Assembly (NCBI GenBank): GCA_023427945.1
Contig: JAEYZR010000092.1
Span: 1 to 5,210, forward strand
Direction: 5' to 3'
Source of the DNA: Pseudomonadota bacterium
GTDB lineage: Bacteria; Pseudomonadota; Gammaproteobacteria; Burkholderiales; Burkholderiaceae_B
DNA length: 5,210 nt
The notes beneath the pieces are model-generated. The model saw nothing but the letters and a program-made list of their open reading frames with translations. It was not told the DNA's origin and searched no databases. The translations under genes and the position numbers were made by a program. Each line of letters starts with the position of its first letter. Position 1 is the stretch's first letter. Shown here in pieces: positions 1 to 5,210 of the stretch.

Positions 1-681
1 GTTCAGGGTCGCGCCAATACCACCGGCCCCGACGATGCCGATGATCGCCGCTTCACGGAAGTTGATGTCCAGGCGATACATGGCCAGCCCGATCATGCGC
101 GGCATGACCTGCGGCACCACGGCGTACACCACCTTTTGCAGCCACGACGCCCCTGTGGAGGACACCGCCTCCAGTTGCGACATGTCGGCAGTCTCGATGT
201 CGTCGGCCAGCAGCTTGGCCATGAACCCCATGGACGCGATGATCAACGTCAGCATGCCGGCGAAAGGGCCGAACCCGAACATCTTCACCAGGAGAATGGC
301 AATGATGAGTTCAGGAAATGCGCGTGAAACGGCAATGAACCCGCGACAAGGCATGCGCACCCAGCCCGAACTGATGTTGCGCGCAGCACCCAGGCCGATC
401 GGTATGCTGAGCAGCACGCCGATGCAGGTCGAGGCGACGGCCATCGCAATGCTCTCCAGGATGCCTTCGCTGATCTCGCGCCACCGTGTCACGAAATCCG
501 GCGAGGAGAACGCGACGATGAAACGCCAGCCCCGGCTCAGTCCCTCGGCCAGACGGTCCCAGCTCACGGCAATCGACTGGGTGGCGGCCACGAGGTAGAG
601 CAGGACGCCCAGCCAGAACAGCGTGCGCCATACCGGAGAGACGATGAAATGCGGTCGCGTCCAGGACCGGCTCGCGCTCAT
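1..681 (-). CDS. phnE: Phosphonate/phosphite ABC transporter permease PhnE (3' end cut by window edge)
   Basis: Inner-membrane permease of a PhnCDE-type importer, which passes the anion delivered by PhnD through the membrane using ATP hydrolysis by PhnC. 227 codons are readable with no stop. The family is usually about 260-280 residues, so roughly 40 C-terminal residues lie outside the window. Hydrophobic segments are visible near residues 20-36, 74-98, 114-134, 138-157 and 211-225. The segment around residues 113-162 (RGFIAVSRAFPELI, then GFGPFAGMLTL, then GFMAKLLADDIE) is characteristic of PhnE. The EAA loop that docks on the ATPase begins at E171 (EAVSSTGAS) and is followed by the conserved FREAAIIGIVGAGGIG block at residues 208-223. 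The ATG overlaps the phnC stop as ATGA, so translation is probably coupled. The partner assignment is firm, but the exact phosphorus substrate cannot be read from the permease. Confidence 0.93.
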   Translation of the reverse strand, partial: MSASRSWTRPHFIVSPVWRTLFWLGVLLYLVAATQSIAVSWDRLAEGLSRGWRFIVAFSSPDFVTRWREISEGILESIAMAVASTCIGVLLSIPIGLGAARNISSGWVRMPCRGFIAVSRAFPELIIAILLVKMFGFGPFAGMLTLIIASMGFMAKLLADDIETADMSQLEAVSSTGASWLQKVVYAVVPQVMPRMIGLAMYRLDINFREAAIIGIVGAGGIGATLN

Positions 682-1634
682 GCAGTCACCGCACGCACGA
701 CGACCTTGTCATCGCGCATCACGGCAGGTTTGCCTGCTTGTGACGCAGGGCGACTGCCTGCGGGCGCCGGTTTACCTGCCGCCGCGGGATCACCCGCCGC
801 CGCCCAGTCCTCTTTTCCGTAGATGGCTGTCAGCACATCCGCATTCAGTGAGTCCGGCAGACCATCGTGCACGATCACGCCCTTGTGCAGTCCGACCACC
901 CGATCGGCAAACTGAGTGGCCAGCGCCACATCGTGGATATTGATCACCGCTGACAGACCACGCTCGCGGCAGAGTTCGCAGATCAGTCGCATGATCTGGC
1001 GCGCCGTCTTGGGGTCCAGGCTGGCCGTAGGTTCATCGACCAGCAACAGGCGCGGCTGCTGCATCAGGGCACGGGCAATGCCCACGCGCTGGCGCTGGCC
1101 GCCGGATAAGGCATCGGCCCGTTTGTTCTCGAAACCCGACAGGCCGACACGTTCGAGAAACTCGAACGCCTGAGCGATATCCTCTGGATGAAACCGGCGC
1201 GTCCAACTGCGCCAGAAACTGGTATAGCCCAATCGTCCGGACAGAACGTTTTCCATGACGCTCAAGCGTTCGACCAGCGCGTACTCCTGAAAGATCATGC
1301 CCAGCTTGCGGCGATGGCGGCGCAGCGTCGCCGCCCCCCCTTCCCCGATGTCCACGCCATCGAGCAACACCCGACCGGAGGTCGGCGTCACCAGACGATT
1401 GATGCATCGGATGAGCGTACTCTTGCCCGCGCCCGAAGGGCCGATCAATGTCAGCACCTGACCCTGCGGCACGACCAGATCCACATGGCTCAATGCCATG
1501 TCGCCGGTGCGATAACGCTTGCACAGGCCCTGCAGACTCAGCAGCGCCGGCGTGTCCGCGTGCGCGGGCGGCACTGCACTGAGCACCTGTGCCTGGCTGC
1601 TCACATCGCCGCCGCTGTAGGCCATCACTTGCAT
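678..1634 (-). CDS. phnC: Phosphonate/phosphite ABC transporter ATP-binding protein PhnC
   Basis: Cytoplasmic ATPase that powers the PhnDE importer. All nucleotide-binding motifs are present: Walker A GPSGAGKST (65-73), Q-loop Q116 in IFQEYAL, signature LSGGQRQR (177-184), Walker B LLLVDEP (196-202), D-loop SLD (205-207) and H-loop H234. The segment VMENVLSGRLG with a following Trp/Arg-rich stretch (about 126-147) is typical of PhnC. At 318 residues it is longer than the usual 250-280. It carries an N-terminal extension of about 30 residues and a low-complexity Ala/Pro/Gly/Lys tail from about residue 278. The ATG at 1634 overlaps the end of phnD by 10 bases. An in-frame ATG at 1625 (residue 4) would give a TGATG stop/start overlap and is an equally plausible start. 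No strong Shine-Dalgarno is visible for either, which fits translational coupling. Confidence 0.95.
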   Translation of the reverse strand: MQVMAYSGGDVSSQAQVLSAVPPAHADTPALLSLQGLCKRYRTGDMALSHVDLVVPQGQVLTLIGPSGAGKSTLIRCINRLVTPTSGRVLLDGVDIGEGGAATLRRHRRKLGMIFQEYALVERLSVMENVLSGRLGYTSFWRSWTRRFHPEDIAQAFEFLERVGLSGFENKRADALSGGQRQRVGIARALMQQPRLLLVDEPTASLDPKTARQIMRLICELCRERGLSAVINIHDVALATQFADRVVGLHKGVIVHDGLPDSLNADVLTAIYGKEDWAAAGDPAAAGKPAPAGSRPASQAGKPAVMRDDKVVVRAVTA

Positions 1635-2605
1635 GTGTAGCTGATCTTCATGGCGGCATCGATGTCACGCACCACTGCCCAGTGCTGCTTGTACGTGATG
1701 GGCATGAACGCCTCCTGCGCGGGCTCGGACTTGCCGAACTCGGCCAGCAACGCCGAACCTTCCCACTGGAACGAGCTGAAAGCCTCGCGCACCTTGGCAG
1801 CCAGTTCGGGCTTGAGGTTGTAGACATAGCCATAGCCCGTCGTGGGGAACGACTCCGACTTGTAGATGCTGCGCAGTTTCGAGCTGTCCACCACGTTGCG
1901 CGCAACCATGCGATTCATGACCGAGTTGGCCACTGCCGCTGCGTCGTAATCCTTGTTGGCCACGCCGATGACGGAGTTGTCGTGCTTGCCCGAGAACGCC
2001 GCTTTGTAGTCGCGATCCACTTCCATGTTGTAGGCGCTGGCCAGCAACGCCGACGGCGCCTTGTAGCCTGAGTTGGAGGTCTGCGAGGTAAACGCGATCG
2101 TCTTGCCTTTCAGGTCGGTGATCTGCTTGGCCTGACTGTCGGCAGGCACGATGATTTCCATCTCGTAGCCGTAGTTGCCTTGCTTGTCGGCCATCATCGT
2201 GAACGGCACGAACCCCGCGCAGTTCACCGCCAGAGGATTGCTGCCCGTGTTGAACCCGGCCACATGCAATCGCCCCGAACGCATGGCTTCCAGTTGCGCG
2301 GCGTTGGACTGAACCGGGAAGAACTGGACTCTCTTCCCTGTCACTTTCTCCATGTGCTTGAGAAAGCCATCCCAGACTCCTCGATAGACTTCCGGATCTT
2401 CGACGGGGGTATAGGCAAACACCAGCGTCGAGGGATCGATCCATTGCTTAGGATCGGTCGGCGCATCCGCCACCATGTCGCCATCACGGTCGCAATATTT
2501 CGCATCCAGATCGCCACGTGGGCATGCCTGATCCTGCGCAGACACAGCCGGCACGATTGTGGCAGCACCGATCAGGGCGATAGACAGAGCTAGACAGATC
2601 TTCAT
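1625..2605 (-). CDS. phnD: Phosphate/phosphite/phosphonate ABC transporter substrate-binding protein PhnD
   Basis: Periplasmic receptor that captures a phosphonate- or phosphite-like anion and hands it to PhnE. With the start at 2605 it has 326 residues and a clean Sec signal (MKICLALSIALIG, cleavage likely after AVSA at residue 23). Family landmarks are FAYTPVEDP near residue 63, QSNAAQLEAMRSGRLHVAGF (about 99-118), TSQTSNSGYKAPSALL (about 173-188, the anion-binding Ser/Thr cluster) and SGKHDNSV (205-212, with the conserved His). The mature N-terminus has C28 and C38 and an Asp-rich loop, DRDGDMVAD (39-47). Two more Cys sit at residues 129 and 325. The frame stays open upstream to an ATG at 2650, but that ATG abuts the Pho box and lies upstream of the predicted transcription start, so 2605 is preferred. 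An ATG at 2617 is also possible. The ribosome binding site is weak. It is the first gene of a D-C-E operon. Whether the ligand is phosphonate, phosphite or hypophosphite is unresolved. Confidence 0.93.
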   Translation of the reverse strand: MKICLALSIALIGAATIVPAVSAQDQACPRGDLDAKYCDRDGDMVADAPTDPKQWIDPSTLVFAYTPVEDPEVYRGVWDGFLKHMEKVTGKRVQFFPVQSNAAQLEAMRSGRLHVAGFNTGSNPLAVNCAGFVPFTMMADKQGNYGYEMEIIVPADSQAKQITDLKGKTIAFTSQTSNSGYKAPSALLASAYNMEVDRDYKAAFSGKHDNSVIGVANKDYDAAAVANSVMNRMVARNVVDSSKLRSIYKSESFPTTGYGYVYNLKPELAAKVREAFSSFQWEGSALLAEFGKSEPAQEAFMPITYKQHWAVVRDIDAAMKISYTCK

Positions 2606-2634
2606 ATTCACAGCCATTAGGAGAATGTGCAGCA

Positions 2635-2640
2635 AGTATG
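2635..2640 (-). promoter_or_regulatory. Candidate -10 element of the phnD Pho promoter
   Basis: The hexamer CATACT (4/6 to TATAAT) begins exactly 10 nt after the Pho box. In phoA-type promoters the Pho box takes the place of the -35 region and ends about 10 nt before the -10. A transcript would start near 2628, leaving a leader of about 23 nt before the ATG at 2605. This excludes the longer phnD start at 2650. The start point is inferred. Confidence 0.55.
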
Positions 2641-2642
2641 AA

Positions 2643-2669
2643 GATGCCATGTGACAGTTCTATGGCATC
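2643..2669. repeat. 8-bp perfect inverted repeat spanning the Pho box
   Basis: GATGCCAT (2643-2650) and ATGGCATC (2662-2669) are perfect inverted copies separated by 11 nt. The right arm largely coincides with the upstream Pho half-site. The left arm lies between the box and the -10. It may be an operator for a second regulator or a chance by-product. No T-run follows it, so it is not a terminator. Confidence 0.5.
2651..2668 (-). promoter_or_regulatory. Pho box (PhoB operator) upstream of phnD
   Basis: Read on the minus strand the site is ATGCCATAGAACTGTCAC. Against the E. coli consensus CTGTCATAWAWCTGTCAY it matches 15 of 18 positions: the downstream half-site is perfect (7/7), the upstream half-site is 5/7, and the linker AGAA is 3/4. 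Half-sites are 11 bp apart as required, and the box points toward phnD. Phosphonate uptake genes are classic PhoB targets, so motif and context agree. It was found by eye, not scored with a matrix. Confidence 0.75.
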
Positions 2670-2703
2670 ACTTCGAGACGACTGGCGAGGCATGGCGAGG
2701 TCA

Positions 2704-2723
2704 GGCGGCAGAAGCTTGCCGCC
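2704..2723. repeat. 7-bp inverted repeat GGCGGCA / TGCCGCC
   Basis: GGCGGCA (2704-2710), a 6-nt loop GAAGCT, then TGCCGCC (2717-2723). The stem is perfect and GC-rich. Neither strand carries a T-tract after it, so it does not look like an intrinsic terminator. It lies upstream of both predicted start regions and could be an operator or simply a local palindrome. Confidence 0.4.
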
Positions 2724-2754
2724 ATGCACCATATCGGCACATTCGCATTCGCAA

Positions 2755-2785
2755 ACGCACCAGGATGAGGCCAGGACGCACCAGG
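2755..2785 (+). repeat. 10-bp direct repeat ACGCACCAGG, 21-bp period
   Basis: Identical copies lie at 2755-2764 and 2776-2785. A partial copy, ACGCACC, is at 2808-2814, 32 bp further on. Offsets of 21 and 32 bp are close to two and three helical turns, so all three copies would sit on the same DNA face. That is typical of cooperative regulator sites, but the regulator is unknown. Confidence 0.45.
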
Positions 2786-2929
2786 TCAGTGATCACCACA
2801 CGCGTTTACGCACCGCTCAAGGTCGTTTGTGATGCCCTGGCATTTTGGTGATGGCAGGCCTGTGTTCATCGCCGATTCGGAATATCGAAATTGGCATACA
2901 TATTGCTTTGGTTGAGGGTCACTTTCTCG

Positions 2930-2945
2930 GGGCATCTCCATGCCC
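2930..2945 (+). other. Leader hairpin GGGCAT-CTCC-ATGCCC
   Basis: A perfect 6-bp stem with a 4-nt loop ends 9 nt before the GAAGGA ribosome binding site of the rightward operon. If transcription starts upstream, the hairpin lies in the mRNA leader and could affect translation or stability. No T-run follows, so it is not a terminator. Confidence 0.4.
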
Positions 2946-2954
2946 GTTCAATGC

Positions 2955-2960
2955 GAAGGA
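2955..2960 (+). promoter_or_regulatory. Ribosome binding site GAAGGA of the BMP-family gene
   Basis: GAAGGA with a 6-nt spacer precedes the ATG at 2967. This supports that start over the in-frame ATG at 2940, which falls within the leader hairpin (its first base opens the right arm) and has no Shine-Dalgarno sequence. Confidence 0.75.
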
Positions 2961-2966
2961 TCAATC

Positions 2967-4010
2967 ATGTCACCCGCCGCCCGCCGCCTCGTCCTGCCCT
3001 CAGTGCCCCGCCGCCGTTTCGTCCACATGGCGATGGCCACCATGCTGGCTGGCCTGGCCTGCTACAATATGTCGTCCAAAGCCGCTGCAGTTGCCGACAA
3101 GCCGCGCGTCGCTGCCGTCTACACCGTGCCGGTCGAACAGCAATGGGTATCGCGCCTGCACGTGGCGCTGCTGGCAGCTCGCGACCAGGGCGACATCGAT
3201 TATGTGTTCTCCGAAAATGTCACCAACGCCGACTACGAACGCGTCATGCGTCAGTACGCTGAACAAGGCAACACTCTGATCGTGGGCGAAGCCTTCGCCG
3301 TCGAATCGGCCGCGCGCAAAGTCGCCCGCGACTATCCCGAGACGGCATTCCTGCTGGGCTCTTCCGGCAAGCCGCAGCAACCGAATTTCTCCGTATTCGA
3401 CAACTACATCCAGGAGCCTGCCTATCTGAGTGGCATGATTGCCGCGGCCATGAGCAAGTCGGGCAAGATAGGACTAGTAGGCGGCTACCCGATTCCCGAA
3501 GTCAACCGCCTGATGAACGCCTTCATGGCCGGGGCACAGGAGATCAACCCTTCCTCCCATTTCACGGTGAGCTTCATTGGATCCTGGTTCGATCCCCCCA
3601 AAGCCAAGGAAGCGGCCTTCGCCATGATCGAACAAGGTGCCGACGTACTGTATGCCGAGCGTTTCGGCGTGTCCGATGCCGCGCGCGAACGCAAGGTACT
3701 GGCCATCGGCAATGTGGTCGACACGCAACCCCAGTACCCCGACACCGTCGTGGCATCCGCCTTGTGGGACTTCGCGCCCACCATCAAGCGTGCGCTGGCC
3801 GCCGTACGTGAAAAATCGTTCAAGGCCGAAGACTATGGCCAGTATTCGATGATGAAGTACCAGGGCGCATCGCTCGCGCCGCTGGGCACCTTCGAATCCA
3901 AAGTACCCGACGATGTCAAGGCCAAGGTCGCAGAACGCCAGAAAGCCATTCTCGATGGCTCCTTCGTCGTGAAGGTGGTGGATACGGAACCCAAGTCCTC
4001 GCCACGATGA
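2967..4010 (+). CDS. BMP/PnrA-family ABC transporter substrate-binding protein, probably Tat-exported
   Basis: Periplasmic receptor of the basic membrane protein/PnrA family (COG1744-type), whose characterised members bind nucleosides; the ligand here is unknown. It is 347 residues, normal for the family. The N-terminus has PRRRFVHM (14-21) followed by a hydrophobic stretch (MAMATMLAGLA), which fits a twin-arginine signal, with cleavage likely near KAAAVA (38-43). Family landmarks are RVAAVYTVPVEQQW (47-60), the EPAYLSGMIAAAMS helix (150-163), KIGLVGGYPIPEVNR (167-181), the FMAGAQEINP block (186-195) and GADVLYAERFG (224-234), then IGNVVDTQ (247-254). The cysteine at residue 32 lies in GLAC, which is not a proper lipobox. 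The start is set by GAAGGA 6 nt upstream. The stop overlaps the next gene's ATG as ATGA, so the binding protein and ATPase are cotranslated. Confidence 0.92.
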   Translation: MSPAARRLVLPSVPRRRFVHMAMATMLAGLACYNMSSKAAAVADKPRVAAVYTVPVEQQWVSRLHVALLAARDQGDIDYVFSENVTNADYERVMRQYAEQGNTLIVGEAFAVESAARKVARDYPETAFLLGSSGKPQQPNFSVFDNYIQEPAYLSGMIAAAMSKSGKIGLVGGYPIPEVNRLMNAFMAGAQEINPSSHFTVSFIGSWFDPPKAKEAAFAMIEQGADVLYAERFGVSDAARERKVLAIGNVVDTQPQYPDTVVASALWDFAPTIKRALAAVREKSFKAEDYGQYSMMKYQGASLAPLGTFESKVPDDVKAKVAERQKAILDGSFVVKVVDTEPKSSPR

Positions 4011-5210
4011 ACGCAGTCGCGCCTGCCACTGCACCGGCCTCGCCCACCGTCGAGGCGCTGCGTCTGACGGGCATCACCAAACGGTTCGGAACATTCACGG
4101 CCAACGATGCCATCTCGCTCACCCTGGGCCAGGGAGAAGTCCTGGCGCTGCTGGGCGAAAACGGCGCAGGCAAGTCCACATTGGTCTCCATTCTGTTCGG
4201 CCATTACATGGCCGACGCAGGCACCATAGAGGCCTTCGGTCAGCACCTGCCTGCGGGACGCCCCGACGCCGCACTGGCCGCCGGCATCGGCATGGTGCAT
4301 CAGCACTTTGCCATTGCCGACAACCTCAGCGTGCTGGACAACATCACGGTAGGCACCGAATCGTTGTGGCGCCTGCGCGCCGCACGCAAGCAGGCGCGCG
4401 AACGCATCGTGGCGCTAGGTCAGCGCTTTGGCCTGCAGATCGATGTGGACGCCCGTGCCGGCGATCTCTCCATCGGAGAAAAACAGCGCGTGGAAATCCT
4501 CAAGGCGTTGTATCGCGGTGCGCGCATCCTGATCCTGGATGAGCCCACTTCGGTACTGACACCCCAGGAAGTCGACCAACTTTTCACCACCCTGCGTGTC
4601 TTCGTTGCCCAGGGCCTGTCAGTCATCTTCATCTCGCACAAGCTCGATGAAGTCATGGCCATCTCGAACCGGATCGCGGTGCTCAGACGCGGCAAGCTGG
4701 TGGCACAGCGTGCCGTGGGCGACACCTCCGCTCCCGAACTTGCAGAACTGATGGTCGGACGCAAAGTCGAACTGCCCCGTGTGGATAGGGCGACACGGCC
4801 GGCGCAGGCAGCACCCGTGGTGACGCTTGCGCAAGTCACCGTCTCGGATCCGCGTGGCGGCAATCCATTGCTCCACAGTCTGGACCTGACGGTCCACCGC
4901 CACGAGATCGTCGCAATCGCTGGCGTCTCGGGCAACGGCCAACAGGCGCTGGTGTCCGTGCTCACCGGCATGCGCGGCATCGACGACGGCTCGATCCGCC
5001 TGGGAACCGAGCACCGTCTGGCCCCGCGTACGCCGGCCGGCTGGACGGCGGCGCGCGTGGGACGTATCCCGGAGGACCGCCACCACGAGGGCATGGTGGG
5101 CGACAACCTCCTGTGGGAAAACGCGGTGGCCGAGGACCTGCACGATCCGCGCTTCGTGCGGTTTGGACTGGTGCGGGCGGGCGGGGCCCCCCCCGACGCC
5201 CGGCCCCGGG
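4007..5210 (+). CDS. BMP/nucleoside-type ABC transporter ATPase, two nucleotide-binding domains (3' end cut by window edge)
   Basis: Cytoplasmic double-domain ATPase (COG3845-like; RbsA/YufO organisation) that would energise import with the preceding binding protein. 401 codons are readable; the family is usually about 500-530 residues. The first domain is complete: Walker A GENGAGKST (50-58), Q99 in MVHQHF, signature LSIGEKQRVEI (154-164), Walker B ILILDEP (174-180), TSVLTPQE (181-188) and H211. The second domain starts near residue 272. Its Walker A is degenerate, GVSGNGQQ (306-313), lacking the GKS/T lysine, and it has IPEDRHHEGM (354-363) in place of the Q-loop; both are normal for this family. 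The ATG overlaps the upstream stop as ATGA. Residues from about 390 (AGGAPPDARPR) look unlike the family and may reflect sequence error at the contig end. Permease genes are expected downstream. Confidence 0.92.
   Translation, partial: MNAVAPATAPASPTVEALRLTGITKRFGTFTANDAISLTLGQGEVLALLGENGAGKSTLVSILFGHYMADAGTIEAFGQHLPAGRPDAALAAGIGMVHQHFAIADNLSVLDNITVGTESLWRLRAARKQARERIVALGQRFGLQIDVDARAGDLSIGEKQRVEILKALYRGARILILDEPTSVLTPQEVDQLFTTLRVFVAQGLSVIFISHKLDEVMAISNRIAVLRRGKLVAQRAVGDTSAPELAELMVGRKVELPRVDRATRPAQAAPVVTLAQVTVSDPRGGNPLLHSLDLTVHRHEIVAIAGVSGNGQQALVSVLTGMRGIDDGSIRLGTEHRLAPRTPAGWTAARVGRIPEDRHHEGMVGDNLLWENAVAEDLHDPRFVRFGLVRAGGAPPDARPR

Larger units (their letters stand above)
2606..2966. other. 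Divergent intergenic control region
   Basis: About 360 bases separate the phnD start from the BMP-family gene. Short open frames here resemble no known protein and lack good start signals. From left to right it holds: the Pho promoter (2635-2668); an 8-bp inverted repeat (2643-2669); a 7-bp inverted repeat (2704-2723); a 10-bp direct repeat with a 21-bp period (2755-2785); the palindrome GTGATCAC (2789-2796); the near-palindrome ATGCC-CT-GGCAT (2832-2843); the palindrome CAGGCCTG (2855-2862); an AT-rich stretch (2881-2910); and a hairpin (2930-2945). The best rightward promoter found is weak: TTCGGA (2876-2881), a 17-nt gap, then CATATT (2899-2904). Confidence 0.7.

Noticed and set aside
35..598. 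Long plus-strand open frame opposite phnE
   Set aside because: It is the antisense shadow of a clearly conserved permease, and its protein has no recognisable domain.
1625..2605. Naming the operon ptxABC (phosphite) or htx (hypophosphite)
   Set aside because: No phosphite dehydrogenase or other oxidation gene is visible, and ligand specificity cannot be read from sequence alone; the general phn names are safer.
2704..2723. Inverted repeat as an intrinsic terminator
   Set aside because: No T-rich tract follows on either strand, and no gene ends nearby.
2755..2814. Direct repeats as a CRISPR array
   Set aside because: Only two full copies of 10 bp, with an 11-bp gap; far too short and few.
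2638..2851. Two short plus-strand frames (64 and 66 codons) in the intergenic region
   Set aside because: They overlap each other and the Pho promoter, have no convincing ribosome binding site and resemble no known protein.
3048..3062. Lipobox at GLAC in the BMP-family protein
   Set aside because: Gly at -3 and Leu at -2 do not fit the lipobox pattern, and a twin-arginine motif explains the N-terminus better.
3474..4034. Minus-strand open frame of 186 codons opposite the BMP-family gene
   Set aside because: It is an antisense shadow in GC-rich DNA; the plus-strand frame has family motifs, a ribosome binding site and an ATGA overlap with the next gene.
4420..5106. Minus-strand open frame of 228 codons opposite the ATPase
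   Set aside because: The plus strand encodes complete Walker A, signature and Walker B motifs; the antisense product is low-complexity Ser/Arg/Thr-rich.

Overview
The window holds two ABC transporter gene sets that run divergently from one intergenic control region. The high G+C content, the Burkholderiales-like protein sequences and a likely Tat-exported binding protein suggest a betaproteobacterium, perhaps Bordetella, Achromobacter or a relative. That placement is an inference from family resemblance and was not tested.

Left half, minus strand: phnD (binding protein), then phnC (ATPase), then phnE (permease, cut by the left edge). They form a tightly overlapping operon for uptake of a phosphonate, phosphite or similar reduced-phosphorus anion. 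A good Pho box (15 of 18 positions) sits exactly 10 nt upstream of a -10-like hexamer in front of phnD. This predicts PhoB-controlled induction under phosphate limitation and favours the shorter phnD start.

Middle, about 2606-2966: a non-coding divergent region of about 360 bp. It holds the Pho promoter, several perfect inverted repeats, a 10-bp direct repeat with a 21-bp period, a recurring TGGCAT hexamer, and a small hairpin just upstream of the ribosome binding site of the rightward operon.

Right half, plus strand: a BMP/PnrA-family (COG1744-type) binding protein with a Tat-like signal, overlapping by ATGA a double-domain ATPase of the nucleoside/BMP type (COG3845-like) that runs off the right edge. 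Permease genes would be expected beyond the window. The last roughly 40 bases look like poor-quality contig-end sequence.

No RNA genes, mobile elements, CRISPR arrays or clear terminators were seen. The gene families are known. The less ordinary points are the control region, the metal-loop-like motif in PhnD, and the pairing of a Pho-type operon with a nucleoside-type importer of unknown substrate.
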